Assembly (NCBI GenBank): GCA_003246295.1
Contig: QKAS01000032.1
Span: forward strand, 124,001-188,000
Origin: Clostridia bacterium
GTDB taxonomy: Bacteria > Bacillota > Clostridia > Lachnospirales > Lachnospiraceae
Direction: 5' to 3'
Length of the DNA: 64,000 bases
Shown here one piece after another: positions 18,068-28,022 of the stretch. The notes beneath the pieces were generated by a model, which was not told where the DNA came from, searched no databases, and saw only the letters and a list, made by a program, of their open reading frames with translations. Position 1 is the stretch's first letter. Each line of letters begins with the position of its first letter. The translations under genes and the position numbers were made by a program.

Positions 18068-18946
18068 TTACTCAATATTCTGAATCTGTTCTCTGACTTT
18101 TTCAATTTCTGTTTTCAGTTCAATTGCACGATTGGATATTTCAAGATCACTTGCTTTGGATAAAATTGTGTTTGCTTCTCTATTCATTTCCTGTGCAATA
18201 AAATCAAGTTTTCTTCCAATGCTGCCACCTTCTATAAGCGTGTTTCTGGTTGTTTCAATGTGACTCTTCAACCTGACGATTTCTTCATCTACACAAACTT
18301 TATCAGCAAAAATAGTCACTTCTGTCAGAAGTCGATTCTCATCAACTTTCGTATCTCCAAGTAATTCTTTCACTTTTTCTTCCAGTTTATTCTTATATTC
18401 AGCAATAATGATAGGTGCTTTGTCGGATATAAAATCAACATGTTCAAGCATTGTATTTAATTTACCGACCAAATCTTCTTTTAAGTGCTCCCCTTCAACG
18501 ATTCTTGTCTCAACAAATCCTTCTGCTGCACCTTTGATCGCCTTTTCGAGGGTTTTCCAAATTTCTTCTTCATCCTGCGTTTGTTCTTCCATAGAAAAAA
18601 CTTCTGGATATCTTGACAATGCAGAAATTCTGATGTCATTTTCCAATGAAAAATCCTGCGCCATTTGATTCAGATAATTCATATATTCTCTGGCAACTTC
18701 TTTATTGTATTTAATACAGATATTATTTTCACTGAAATCTTCATAGGAAATAAAAATATCTATTTTCCCACGCTGAATATAATTTTTAAGAAGATTTCGG
18801 ATTGAAGTTTCAAAAAAATTAAGCTTTTTAGGCATTTTGATATTCGTATCAAGGTATCTGTGATTCACCGATTTCATTTCTACCGTTACTTTCCGGTTAT
18901 GTTCTTCAATCTCACATCTGCCAAAACCCGTCATGCTTTTTATCAT
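18068..18946 (-). CDS. yicC: YicC family endoribonuclease
   Basis: 292 residues. The N-terminal signature MIKSMTGFGRCE and SVNHRYLD (about residue 27), and the C-terminal DUF1732 region (GRKLDFIAQEMNREANTILSKA, shortened here, about 255) identify the family; members act as stress-linked endoribonucleases on RNA. The start at 18946 follows the family N-terminus; there is no strong ribosome binding site, and longer frames lack family similarity. Heads the operon yicC-remA-gmk-rpoZ from a strong promoter at 19049-19077. Confidence 0.9.
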   Translation of the reverse strand: MIKSMTGFGRCEIEEHNRKVTVEMKSVNHRYLDTNIKMPKKLNFFETSIRNLLKNYIQRGKIDIFISYEDFSENNICIKYNKEVAREYMNYLNQMAQDFSLENDIRISALSRYPEVFSMEEQTQDEEEIWKTLEKAIKGAAEGFVETRIVEGEHLKEDLVGKLNTMLEHVDFISDKAPIIIAEYKNKLEEKVKELLGDTKVDENRLLTEVTIFADKVCVDEEIVRLKSHIETTRNTLIEGGSIGRKLDFIAQEMNREANTILSKASDLEISNRAIELKTEIEKVREQIQNIE

Positions 18947-19048
18947 ATCAATTAACCATTCTGCATGCTTCGACCATGCTGTTTGATCCCTATGACTGAA
19001 CACGATTTTTGTTCATCATTTTAACGGAAATTTTACATACTTCATTAT

Positions 19049-19077
19049 ATTATAGAGCAATCAAGAGATATCGTCAA
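19049..19077 (-). promoter_or_regulatory. yicC-remA-gmk-rpoZ promoter
   Basis: Minus strand TTGACG (19072-19077), 17-base spacer, TATAAT (19049-19054). Starts right after the rqcH stop codon, leaving a leader of about 95 bases. Confidence 0.8.
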
Positions 19078-19094
19078 GGCAATCTGCTTTCTAT

Positions 19095-20834
19095 TCACTG
19101 CTCAGCAATCCTGATTCCTGTAATATCAGAATTGATCATCATGGAATAATTCGTATAATAGACAACAAATCCTGGTTTCCCACCACTTGGTTTTTTTACA
19201 TTCTTGCGTTCTGTATAATCTATTTCAACTTTCTCATTTCCTCGGGCTTTTGAATAATAAGCAGCAAGCTTTGCGGCCTCTTCATAAGTCGTATCAGGTA
19301 ATATTTCTCCATTTGTCTTTACAATAACATGAGAACCTGGTATTCCTTTCGCATGAAACCACATATCATTCCCTGTTGCAATTTTAAATGTAATTTCCTC
19401 GTTCTGAATATTATTTTTTCCAACATAAATATGAAATCCATCCCGGCTTATATAATGAAAAGGTTTGCTAATAATTCGCTCCTTTTGCTGCTTTCCTTTT
19501 CGCTTCATATGTCCGCTTAAAATAAGTTCTTCTTTAATCTGCATCAAATCTGACTCATGTAATGCAATATCCAGAGCATTCATGACTGATTCAAGATGTT
19601 CTACTTCTTCCTTGGTTTCTTTTGTCAGCGTTGAAAGTGCTTCATAAGTTCTTTTTAATTTATTATACTTTTCAAAATATTTCTTTGCATTATCCAAAGG
19701 ACTAAGTTCAGGATCTAATGGTATTTTTATCTGCTCATTTGTATAATAATTTAAAACATCAGCCATTCGGCTTCCTGTTGATATTTCGTACCCATAGGTA
19801 TGTAGCAGTTCTCCATAAATGCGGTATTGCTCTTTCTTTTCCGTATCTTTCAATTGTTTGATCTGTAAGTCATATTTTCTCACATTTCGTTCTAACGCAG
19901 TTTGCACGATCCGTCTTAAGTCGATAGATCTTTGCCTGATCCTGACTATTGTGTTTTTCTCTGCATAAAAATGTTCTAGCAGCTCTGAAATTGAAGAGAT
20001 ATGCTTACAATTTTCTTCTTGGTAACTAGATAATATAATTGCACTGTACTCTACTGGAATTTGATTCTCATAAACAATGACAGGGTCATATTTCCCATCA
20101 AGTACAAATGACATCAGCAATGTGAAAGATGCAAAAACCTGATTCATTTGATCATTTGTAAGACTGTTTGTAGGCAGATTTGCATCAACTTGTGCTCTAT
20201 AGCAGATTTCCTGTGCTACAAGTGGTGAAATCCCCATATAAGATGAATACAATGCTTTATAAAGCATAAAAGATTTTTCACTGATTGTTCTGATGAAATT
20301 CTCTTTCTCTTCATGAAGTGGTATTCTTTTCTCCTGTGTATCAGGTATAAAATATTCTCTGCCTGGAAGCACTTCCCTAACAGAACTCACCATAGTGGAA
20401 ACTCTTTTAATACTATCGATTACCACATTTTGCTCGTCACAGAAAATTATATTACTATGTTTTCCCATTAATTCAACATATAAAAATTTTCTGCACAAAT
20501 CCCCCATTTCATCAAGATGTTCCACTTCCAGCCGGATAACACGTTCAAGATCAGGTTGTGTTACTGAAATAATCCTGGCATTCTGTATGTGTTTTCTAAG
20601 TAACATACAAAAATTAGGTGCTGTCATAGGACTTTGTTTGTTTTGGGATGTGAAATAGAACAATGGAAGCGAAGCATCTGCTGAAACAAGCAGACGATAT
20701 TGTTCTTTTCCATTCTTGATTGTAAATAGCAATTCATCCGTTTCCGGTTGGGCGATTTTCATGATTCGTCCACCAATTATAGTATCATTGCATTCTTTCA
20801 CAAGACATGCAACCGTAATTCCATCAAATGCCAT
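19095..20834 (-). CDS. rqcH: Ribosome quality-control protein RqcH (NFACT family)
   Basis: 579 residues. RqcH binds stalled 50S subunits and adds alanine tails to the stuck peptide. Domain order: NFACT-N (MAFDGITVACLVKEC, to about 210), a coiled-coil middle (about 270-430, many charged residues), and NFACT-R at the end (about 460-560) with FHAKGIPGSHVIVK. Older annotation calls it fibronectin-binding protein. The ATG at 20834 has GGAG 6 bases upstream. It appears monocistronic between the alarmone synthetase gene and the yicC promoter. Confidence 0.93.
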   Translation of the reverse strand: MAFDGITVACLVKECNDTIIGGRIMKIAQPETDELLFTIKNGKEQYRLLVSADASLPLFYFTSQNKQSPMTAPNFCMLLRKHIQNARIISVTQPDLERVIRLEVEHLDEMGDLCRKFLYVELMGKHSNIIFCDEQNVVIDSIKRVSTMVSSVREVLPGREYFIPDTQEKRIPLHEEKENFIRTISEKSFMLYKALYSSYMGISPLVAQEICYRAQVDANLPTNSLTNDQMNQVFASFTLLMSFVLDGKYDPVIVYENQIPVEYSAIILSSYQEENCKHISSISELLEHFYAEKNTIVRIRQRSIDLRRIVQTALERNVRKYDLQIKQLKDTEKKEQYRIYGELLHTYGYEISTGSRMADVLNYYTNEQIKIPLDPELSPLDNAKKYFEKYNKLKRTYEALSTLTKETKEEVEHLESVMNALDIALHESDLMQIKEELILSGHMKRKGKQQKERIISKPFHYISRDGFHIYVGKNNIQNEEITFKIATGNDMWFHAKGIPGSHVIVKTNGEILPDTTYEEAAKLAAYYSKARGNEKVEIDYTERKNVKKPSGGKPGFVVYYTNYSMMINSDITGIRIAEQ

Positions 20835-20951
20835 ATATAGCTCCATTCATATTTATTATTTTCTATTGTACTACAAGCATGATATTTCTTCCATCTTTTC
20901 ACAATAAAAAAAGACTTCAGAATCCCTTCCTCTGTCTCTGCCTTATACTCT

Positions 20952-21590
20952 TTATAATGTTTTCGTCTCTTTCATATTTGCAATCTGATTCCTGAGAAAC
21001 ATCATCTTATGATCAACTTCTTCAATCAATAATGAATATTTTTTTAATTCTTCTCCAATATCTTCTGCCCTTTTATCTGTTTTTTTATATCTGAACTGGT
21101 AATCCAGTTCTGCCCAATAATCCATTGCCGAGGTCCTTAATTGAATTTCAACAGTTACCCATTGTTGCTTTTTCATTAAAACGACCGGCATTTTAATAAT
21201 AACATGCAGACTCCTGTAACCAGAGTTCTTTGGGTTTTTAATATAATCCTTGATTTTAACGATTCTAATATCCTGAGAATAAAGAAGTGCATCCAGAATA
21301 CGATATAAATCATCTTCAAACAAGCAGACAGCCCTGACACCTACTATATCATTTAGATACTCTTCTGCCTCAAACACACTTGCATGATACCCTTTTTTCT
21401 TTAATTTTGCTGCGACACTTTGCTCTGATTTAATTCTTCCAGATATACTCTGAATTATTTTTCTATCACTCTCTGCAGATAAATCATCTTGTATGATCTC
21501 AAGTCTCGATATTACAAGCTTTTTCGCTGCATTCCATTTTAACACCTGTTGGATTGGATAATCAGTGTATTTTCCTTTCTGTTTTTCCAT
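20952..21590 (-). CDS. Small alarmone synthetase, RelA/SpoT domain
   Basis: 212 residues containing only the (p)ppGpp synthetase domain, with no HD hydrolase, TGS or ACT domain. Visible: RIKSEQSVAAKLKKKG (about residue 52), the DIVGVRAVCLFEDD core (about 81) and the YIKNPKNSGYRSLHVII G-loop and substrate motif (about 118). Ending charged helices resemble RelQ/RelP. Likely makes ppGpp under envelope or nutrient stress, as in other Firmicutes. Alone between rqcH and the MTHFR-fusion gene. RelP and RelQ cannot be told apart by eye. Confidence 0.85.
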   Translation of the reverse strand: MEKQKGKYTDYPIQQVLKWNAAKKLVISRLEIIQDDLSAESDRKIIQSISGRIKSEQSVAAKLKKKGYHASVFEAEEYLNDIVGVRAVCLFEDDLYRILDALLYSQDIRIVKIKDYIKNPKNSGYRSLHVIIKMPVVLMKKQQWVTVEIQLRTSAMDYWAELDYQFRYKKTDKRAEDIGEELKKYSLLIEEVDHKMMFLRNQIANMKETKTL

Positions 21591-21711
21591 AAAATACCCT
21601 TTCTGATATTTATTACTTTATCATCTTAGTCATTTTATGAAAAAACAGATAGCAGCTTGCTGTAAATCAAATGTAATGTTTTTGTAAACCAACTCATTTA
21701 CTTCTATATAT

Positions 21712-23481
21712 TTACTTCTGCAAAATTTGCTTTAAAAGGTATGTTCTGTTGAATGGAATCGAAAAATAATAACCGTCTGCAAACTCCTTGCTTTTCTCCA
21801 TAATTTCCTGTGCCAGAAGAATACCGATGTTTTCGCCTTCCTCTTTGGTCATATTAATTTCGTATCTGTTTACAACTTCTTCCGGCACTTCAATTCCAGT
21901 CATTTCGTTCTTCATGAAAACAGCATTTTTTCTACTTACAAGTGGCATGATACCACAAAGAACAAACGCTCCGGTTTCTTTTTTGATATATCTGATTCGT
22001 TCGAGATCCTGATCTGAAAATGCGGGTTGTGTCATGAAAAAAGTTGCTCCAGCCTCAATCTTTCGTTTTACACGGTTAATTTCAACTTCTATATTTCTTC
22101 TTGTCTGATTAATTGCGCCACCATAGATGAGCGGTTCTTTTATAAACTGTTCTTCATTCATCTGCTGCATGATTTTCATCATACCTATAGAGTCAAAATT
22201 GAAAACACTTTTTATATCCCCTCTTGCATGTATTGGAACCGGATCACCCGTTACAACCAGAAACTTTTTAACACCATTCATATATGCTCCAAGAATCTGA
22301 GAACGAATCGCAATGGCGTTTTTATCTCGGCAACATACATGTGGCATCACATTAAGTCCTGTCTCATGCAACACTTTTACCGCCATCAGAACAGAGTCTG
22401 CTCTGGTTCTTCCAGAAGGTGAATCAGGAAAGTTAACGATATCAACATTACATTGCCGAAGTATGTTTGCAGCATCCATTATGTTTCCAGAATCTGCATT
22501 TAATGGTGGTGATAGCTCTATCGCAATCATTTTATCTGACTGAATGTTGATAAAGTTGTTTTCAACGATGCCGATATCTTTTTTTCTTATACTATCAGTA
22601 GTATTTCTGAATACTGATTGTTCCAACTTATTCATCACACGGCTGACAGCCGCAATATAATCAGGATCTGTCCCGCAACATCCCCCAAGGACATGAACTC
22701 CGAGTTCTCCTATTTCTTTCAATTTTTGGGCAAAATATTCTTTATTTCCTAAAAATTCAACTCTGCCCGCGGTTTTGTCTGGATATCCTGCATTTGGCAA
22801 TGCTGAAATATATATATCCTTCGGTAATGTGGTCTGACTTAGTAAGCGAAGAAGATGTCCAGGTCCAACACCACAGTTAAAACCAATCAGATCTAGAGAT
22901 TCTGTGTTTGATGCCCACTCAAGTATTCTATGAATTCCCAGCCCATGTTCTGTGTATCCATGCTGATTCAGTGCAAACTGAGCCATAATAAAAACACTGG
23001 GGTTTTTCTCTTTTATTTCTTTAAATACTTCACGAAGTCCTTCCGTATCAGAAAATGTTTCAAATAAAATGATATCTGCGCCTTCCTCAAGAAAGACTTC
23101 TGCAATTTTTAGATATTCCTTACTATTCTGAGAATTCTGGACATGGTCCGTTGTTTCCATTGGTCCAATATCAGCAGCAATGTATATTTCTTTTCCAGAA
23201 ACTTTAACCGCCTCTCTGGCAATTCGATATCCAGCTCTGATATACTCTGCTGTCTCTTCCCATGCACATTGAAGCGATTGTGTATTCGCTGAAAAAGTAT
23301 TGGTTCGAATCAGATTTGCACCAGACTCAATATATTTCAAATGAATTTGTTTTACTTGTAACGGATTGATGATATTGGCTTTTTCCGAAAGTCCATCATT
23401 GCCTAGTGAAGCATAATAAGTTCCAAATGCCCCATCACTTAAAAGTTGATTTTTTTTTAAGTATTCTTTTACTTCTATCAT
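21712..23481 (-). CDS. Bifunctional homocysteine S-methyltransferase / 5,10-methylenetetrahydrofolate reductase
   Basis: 589 residues, a fusion like Bacillus YitJ. The N-terminal half is a homocysteine methyltransferase with zinc ligands in GFNCGVGP (about residue 205) and GGCCGTDP (about 273). The C-terminal half (about 310-589) is a MTHFR-type barrel (IAIELSPP, DIVNFPDSPSGRTRADS, CRDKN, FMTQPAF). It would make methyltetrahydrofolate and pass methyl groups to homocysteine; no cobalamin domain is present. The ATG at 23481 follows the glgA stop by one base, so it is coupled to glgA. Whether half one uses folate or S-methylmethionine is not readable. Confidence 0.9.
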   Translation of the reverse strand: MIEVKEYLKKNQLLSDGAFGTYYASLGNDGLSEKANIINPLQVKQIHLKYIESGANLIRTNTFSANTQSLQCAWEETAEYIRAGYRIAREAVKVSGKEIYIAADIGPMETTDHVQNSQNSKEYLKIAEVFLEEGADIILFETFSDTEGLREVFKEIKEKNPSVFIMAQFALNQHGYTEHGLGIHRILEWASNTESLDLIGFNCGVGPGHLLRLLSQTTLPKDIYISALPNAGYPDKTAGRVEFLGNKEYFAQKLKEIGELGVHVLGGCCGTDPDYIAAVSRVMNKLEQSVFRNTTDSIRKKDIGIVENNFINIQSDKMIAIELSPPLNADSGNIMDAANILRQCNVDIVNFPDSPSGRTRADSVLMAVKVLHETGLNVMPHVCCRDKNAIAIRSQILGAYMNGVKKFLVVTGDPVPIHARGDIKSVFNFDSIGMMKIMQQMNEEQFIKEPLIYGGAINQTRRNIEVEINRVKRKIEAGATFFMTQPAFSDQDLERIRYIKKETGAFVLCGIMPLVSRKNAVFMKNEMTGIEVPEEVVNRYEINMTKEEGENIGILLAQEIMEKSKEFADGYYFSIPFNRTYLLKQILQK

Positions 23482-23482
23482 A

Positions 23483-24931
23483 TTACCTATCAATCAGCCA
23501 ATCATACATTTCCTGGTATTTTTTGGCAGAAACCTTCCACGAGAAATCTGTAGCCATTCCTCTATCTATTAATTTATTCCATTCACGTTTTTTATTATAA
23601 TATACACTTTCAGCGTAACGAATAGATGCCAGCATCTCATGCGCGTTATAATTAGTAAATGAAAATCCTGTTCCGCTATTTTCAAACTCATTATATGGTT
23701 CTACTGTATCTTTTAATCCACCTGTTTCACGAACAATAGGAACAGTTCCATATCGAAGTGCAATCAACTGACTCAGACCACACGGTTCAAAAAGAGACGG
23801 CATCAAAAACGCATCACAGGAAGCATATATTTTATGTGAAATTTCTTCTGAATAAAAAATATTTGCCGAAACCTTACCATGATATTTCCAGTCAAAATGA
23901 CGAAACATATTTTCATATTTCTCATCACCTGTTCCAAGTATGACAATTTGAACATTATCATGGCATAATTCATCCATGACATGCGCAATCAAATCAAATC
24001 CCTTCTGATCTGTGAGTCTAGACACAATACCAATCATAAACTTTTTATCATCTTGTTCCAGTCCCAATTGCTCCTGTAAAGCACGCTTATTTTTTATTTT
24101 TTCTTTTCTAAAATTCACTGGATTATAATGATATTCCAAATACCGATCTGTTTCCGGATCAAATTCATCATAATCAATTCCATTTACAATTCCACGAACG
24201 TCATTCTGTCTTGCGCATAATAATCCATCCAGGCCTTCTCCATAGAATTCCGTCATTATTTCATTTGCATAAGTACTGCTGACTGTTGTAATTGCATTTG
24301 AAAATACGATTCCACCTTTTAATATATTCGCATCCTTATATGCTTCCAGTTTGTCTGGTGCAAAAAAATACGATGGAAGCCCGGTAATTTCTTTCATGGA
24401 AGGAATATCCCACTTACCCTGAAACTTTAAATTATGAATGGTCATGATCGACTTAATACCTTTAAAAAAATCTCCCTGATGAAAACGCTCATTCAGGTAT
24501 ACTGGAATGAGTCCCGTCTGCCAGTCATGACAATGTATGATATCTGGTCTGAAATCAATGATTGGAAGGGTTGATAAAACAGCCTTAGAGAAATAAGTGA
24601 ATTTTAAAATATCAAGGTAAGGATCTCTGCTATATGGAGTTGCTTCTCCAAATAATGATTCATTGTCTATAAAGTAGTAAGTAATACCTTCTACTTCTGC
24701 TTCAAAAACACCTACATATTCCTGTTTCCAATGAAAATCCATATAAAAATGAAACTTGTATTGCATCATATCTTTCATTTTCTGTGAAATACATGCGTAC
24801 TTTGGCATTATGATTCTGACATCAAAATACTTTTTGTCAATACACTTTGGAAGTGATCCAATGACATCTGCAAGTCCTCCTGTCTTTATAAATGGAACTC
24901 CCTCCGATGCAGCAAACAGAATCTTCTTCAT
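23483..24931 (-). CDS. glgA: Glycogen synthase (ADP-glucose type)
   Basis: GT5 enzyme extending alpha-1,4-glucan from ADP-glucose. 482 residues. The ADP-glucose binding motif KTGGLADVIGSLPK is near residue 15, HCHDWQTGLIP near 125 and the acid/base region SLFEPCGLSQLIALRYGT near 375. The ATG at 24931 has AGGAGGG 6 bases upstream. It lies 22 bases after recN in what reads as the same transcript, away from any other glg gene. Loss of a separate promoter means it depends on the upstream operon unless one lies inside recN. Confidence 0.95.
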   Translation of the reverse strand: MKKILFAASEGVPFIKTGGLADVIGSLPKCIDKKYFDVRIIMPKYACISQKMKDMMQYKFHFYMDFHWKQEYVGVFEAEVEGITYYFIDNESLFGEATPYSRDPYLDILKFTYFSKAVLSTLPIIDFRPDIIHCHDWQTGLIPVYLNERFHQGDFFKGIKSIMTIHNLKFQGKWDIPSMKEITGLPSYFFAPDKLEAYKDANILKGGIVFSNAITTVSSTYANEIMTEFYGEGLDGLLCARQNDVRGIVNGIDYDEFDPETDRYLEYHYNPVNFRKEKIKNKRALQEQLGLEQDDKKFMIGIVSRLTDQKGFDLIAHVMDELCHDNVQIVILGTGDEKYENMFRHFDWKYHGKVSANIFYSEEISHKIYASCDAFLMPSLFEPCGLSQLIALRYGTVPIVRETGGLKDTVEPYNEFENSGTGFSFTNYNAHEMLASIRYAESVYYNKKREWNKLIDRGMATDFSWKVSAKKYQEMYDWLIDR

Positions 24932-24953
24932 AGCAATCCCTCCTGAATTTATC

Positions 24954-26639
24954 TTACAAATTTCTGGCAAGTTTTGTTTTTTCTGCCAGTATTTTCAAGT
25001 CCTTTGCATTATTCATTACAGCATCCGTGATGTATTCACCACCAAGCATCCTTGCAAGTTCAGTGATGCATCCTGTTTCATCAATTTTAGCAATCTGTGT
25101 TTTTGTCACACCATCTATGGCGTTTTTATTTATAATGAAATGATGATCTGCCATTGCTGCAATCTGGGGAAGATGTGTAATACAGATAATCTGATGATTA
25201 CTGCCAAGAATAGAGAGTTTTTCAGAAACCTTCCATGCTGTTTTTCCACTAATTCCCGCATCAATTTCATCAAAAATCAAAGTCTCAATTGAATCTTTAC
25301 CAGCAATAACTGTTTTTAATGCCAGCATAATTCTCGACAATTCACCACCACTTGCAACAAGTGAAAGAGGTCTGATTGGTTCCCCAGGATTGGTTGAAAT
25401 CATAAATTCAACCTCATCCCAGCCACTACGACCTATTGTCTGATGATCTCTGACCTGAATTTCAAATTGAACCTGTAAAAAATTCAGTTCTTCTAAAGAA
25501 GTTACTAAAATTGCCGCCAGTTCTTTCGCATATTTTTTTCTGATACTTGTAATATGTTCGCACAATAAGTGAAGCTCAGACTCTAACTTTTTACAGTTCT
25601 CTTTCTTTTCTTTTAGAACCTCATCATAATGATACAGTAAATCTAACTTTTCTTCTGTATTTTTTTGTTGCTCGAGAATCCCTGATATGGATTGTTTATA
25701 CTTCATTTTTAGGTGATTTAAAAGGTCAAGACGTTCCTGAACTTCTAAGAAATCTTTTTCTTCAAATTCAAGGTCCATCATATATTCCTGAAGGCTTCTA
25801 TTAAATTCATCTGTTAAAATCTCAAGAGAAGATAACGTTTCTTCTAGACCATTCAGTTTATCATCAAATTCAAGAATACTATTTAAGTCTTTGGAAGCAC
25901 GCCCAATCATTTCACCGGCACCATTCTCATTCCCCATCAATTGATAAATAAGTCCGGCTGTTTCAGTTATTTTACGTGCATTGAGCATTTTTCGATAAGA
26001 TTTTTCAAGCTCTTCATCTTCACCCTCTTTAAGTCTCGCTGAAACAATTTCATTCAGTTCAAATTCAAGAAGCTTTATTTCTTTCTCTCTATTAGTTTCA
26101 TTCACAATTAATTCATTCAGCTCTTTGTTTGCTTTCTGATATCCTGCGAATTTATCTTCTAATTCCTGTTTCAGACTTTTAAGTTCACTTTTGGCATACT
26201 CGTCTAATAATTCAAGATGTTTTCCATTCTGAAACAAAGACTGATGCTCATGTTGTCCATGGATGTCAATTAATAGTGCAGCAATCTCTTTTACAGTTTT
26301 CGCTGTAACTGTCTCGTCAGCTATTTTAAACACACTTCTATTAGACATGATCTTTCTTTGTATCAAAAGGATGCCATCGTCATCAATCGGAATATCAAAC
26401 TGTCTCATTCTTTCATGTAGTTCTTCTTTTACTTGAAATGTAAGTTCAATTAGTGCATATTCTGCACCGTTTCTAATGAGATCATTATCACCTCTTGCAC
26501 CAAGCGCCAGGTTGACTGATCCAATAATAATTGATTTTCCAGCACCGGTCTCACCTGTCAGAATATTCAGTCCATTTCCAAATTCGACTTCTTCCTCATC
26601 GATCAATGCAAGATTTTTTACGTGTAAACTAAGCAGCAT
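24954..26639 (-). CDS. recN: DNA repair protein RecN
   Basis: SMC-like ATPase for double-strand break repair. 561 residues: Walker A GETGAGKS (about residue 33), long coiled coils (about 150-210 and 290-370), signature LVASGGELSRIMLALK (about 420) and Walker B TLIFDEIDAGISG (about 450). The start at 26639 follows AAGGAG; a TTG two codons earlier is less likely. Ends the conserved series nadK-argR-recN. Confidence 0.96.
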   Translation of the reverse strand: MLLSLHVKNLALIDEEEVEFGNGLNILTGETGAGKSIIIGSVNLALGARGDNDLIRNGAEYALIELTFQVKEELHERMRQFDIPIDDDGILLIQRKIMSNRSVFKIADETVTAKTVKEIAALLIDIHGQHEHQSLFQNGKHLELLDEYAKSELKSLKQELEDKFAGYQKANKELNELIVNETNREKEIKLLEFELNEIVSARLKEGEDEELEKSYRKMLNARKITETAGLIYQLMGNENGAGEMIGRASKDLNSILEFDDKLNGLEETLSSLEILTDEFNRSLQEYMMDLEFEEKDFLEVQERLDLLNHLKMKYKQSISGILEQQKNTEEKLDLLYHYDEVLKEKKENCKKLESELHLLCEHITSIRKKYAKELAAILVTSLEELNFLQVQFEIQVRDHQTIGRSGWDEVEFMISTNPGEPIRPLSLVASGGELSRIMLALKTVIAGKDSIETLIFDEIDAGISGKTAWKVSEKLSILGSNHQIICITHLPQIAAMADHHFIINKNAIDGVTKTQIAKIDETGCITELARMLGGEYITDAVMNNAKDLKILAEKTKLARNL

Positions 26640-26696
26640 AGCCAATTCTCCTTATGTATCTCCAGACATAAAAAGATCCAACACAAATATATCTTC

Positions 26697-27143
26697 CTAT
26701 AGCATCGTGTTAATTTTATCCATAACAACTCTGGTTTCTTCCACACTTCTCCCGGCCGCCATTATGGTATCGTCTCCAGCAATACATCCAACGATTTCAT
26801 CGAACTTCAAAGCATCTATTGCAGCTGCCACAGCCATAGCCATTCCAGATACAGTTTTAATAACCAGAATATTCTGCGCTGTATCCATGGAAAGGTAACC
26901 ATCTCTAAGCACTCTGATATACTTATCATTCAAATGATCTTCTTTGACTGTTGTCACAACATACTTCTGCCTTCCATCCGGTGCTGGCATTTTTGTTAAT
27001 TTTAATTCTCTGATATCTCTTGAGACTGTTGCCTGAGTGACATCAAACCCCGCCTGTTTCAATAACTTGGCTAATTCTTCCTGTGTTTCTATATTTCTGC
27101 GTTCAATCAGTTCAATCATTTTATCCTGTCTTTTTTGTTTCAT
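26697..27143 (-). CDS. argR: Arginine repressor
   Basis: 148 residues of the ArgR/AhrC family, a hexameric arginine-dependent repressor of arginine synthesis. N-terminal winged helix (KQKRQDKMIELI, then DVTQATVSRDIRELKL, about residues 1-60) and a C-terminal arginine-binding domain with VAAAIDALKFDEIVG and GDDTIM. The ATG at 27143 overlaps the nadK stop region; a GTG four codons earlier is possible. No arg genes are near; its place beside recN is standard in clostridia and bacilli. Confidence 0.95.
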   Translation of the reverse strand: MKQKRQDKMIELIERRNIETQEELAKLLKQAGFDVTQATVSRDIRELKLTKMPAPDGRQKYVVTTVKEDHLNDKYIRVLRDGYLSMDTAQNILVIKTVSGMAMAVAAAIDALKFDEIVGCIAGDDTIMAAGRSVEETRVVMDKINTML

Positions 27144-27144
27144 A

Positions 27145-28005
27145 TCACGACTCACTCATTTTCTCATGAAGGGTTTCAAGGAAACTAACCTGGTTTAACT
27201 TAATGATCCTTAACGTTTCTTTCGATTTTGTAATTTGCATACTGTCACCAGTTTTTAGAATAATCTTGTGTCTTCCATCATAGCTGGCTTCTACTTCTTG
27301 ATCCTGACCCTCTCTGCCCGGTCCAATCTTAACTTCTATCACATCATCTGCCGATAACACAATACTTCTTGTAATAAAGGTATGCGGGCAAATTGGTGTT
27401 AATACCATAAGGCTTGCTTTCGGATCAACAATTGGTCCACCTGCTGACATATTATACGCCGTTGACCCAGTTGGTGTGGATATAATAATTCCATCAGCTG
27501 TATATGACTTTAAAAGCATTCCATTCACGTAAATATTATAATTCAAAATTCGAAGAGATGAAAATCTGGCAATTACAATATCATTTAGTGCATTGGAACT
27601 TTCTATTACTTCCTGATTTCTTATAATTTTACCATGTATCATCATTCTGGACTCTATCTGAAAACGATCCTCTATTAATGCTTCAAGTGCAGCATCTATA
27701 CCACTTTTTTCAATATCAGCAAGATAACCTATTCTACCGAGATTAACACCCAGCATTGGAATTTCTTTATGAAATGTATCTCGTGCAGCCTGTAATAATG
27801 TACCATCTCCACCAAGAACAAGAATACACTCGGTATCATCCGGAATCACAGATCCTTCCATATAATTTCCTGTTGTCTGATAAGAATCATTTGTAACTTT
27901 GATTTGATAGATGCAATGTTGATCATCTAATATTTTTTTTATTTTATTTGTAACATGCAGTCCAATATCTTTTTGTTCATTTACAATGATAAAAAAATGT
28001 TTCAT
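27145..28005 (-). CDS. nadK: NAD kinase
   Basis: 286 residues, phosphorylates NAD to NADP. Signature LVLGGDGTLLQAAR (about residue 63), NLGRIGYLAD (about 90), NDIVIAR and the glycine-rich DGIIISTPTGSTAYNMSAGGP (about 170-190, shortened). It lies between tlyA and argR in the conserved order. No clear own promoter. Confidence 0.95.
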   Translation of the reverse strand: MKHFFIIVNEQKDIGLHVTNKIKKILDDQHCIYQIKVTNDSYQTTGNYMEGSVIPDDTECILVLGGDGTLLQAARDTFHKEIPMLGVNLGRIGYLADIEKSGIDAALEALIEDRFQIESRMMIHGKIIRNQEVIESSNALNDIVIARFSSLRILNYNIYVNGMLLKSYTADGIIISTPTGSTAYNMSAGGPIVDPKASLMVLTPICPHTFITRSIVLSADDVIEVKIGPGREGQDQEVEASYDGRHKIILKTGDSMQITKSKETLRIIKLNQVSFLETLHEKMSES

Positions 28006-28022
28006 CCAATCTACGCAACTTT

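Noticed and set aside
19095-20834. Fibronectin-binding adhesin
   Set aside because: The old family name reflects binding assays; the NFACT-N, coiled coil and NFACT-R domains place it as the ribosome-rescue factor RqcH.
21712-23481. Cobalamin-dependent methionine synthase (MetH)
   Set aside because: The protein has no cobalamin-binding or activation domain; after the methyltransferase half it continues into a MTHFR-type barrel.
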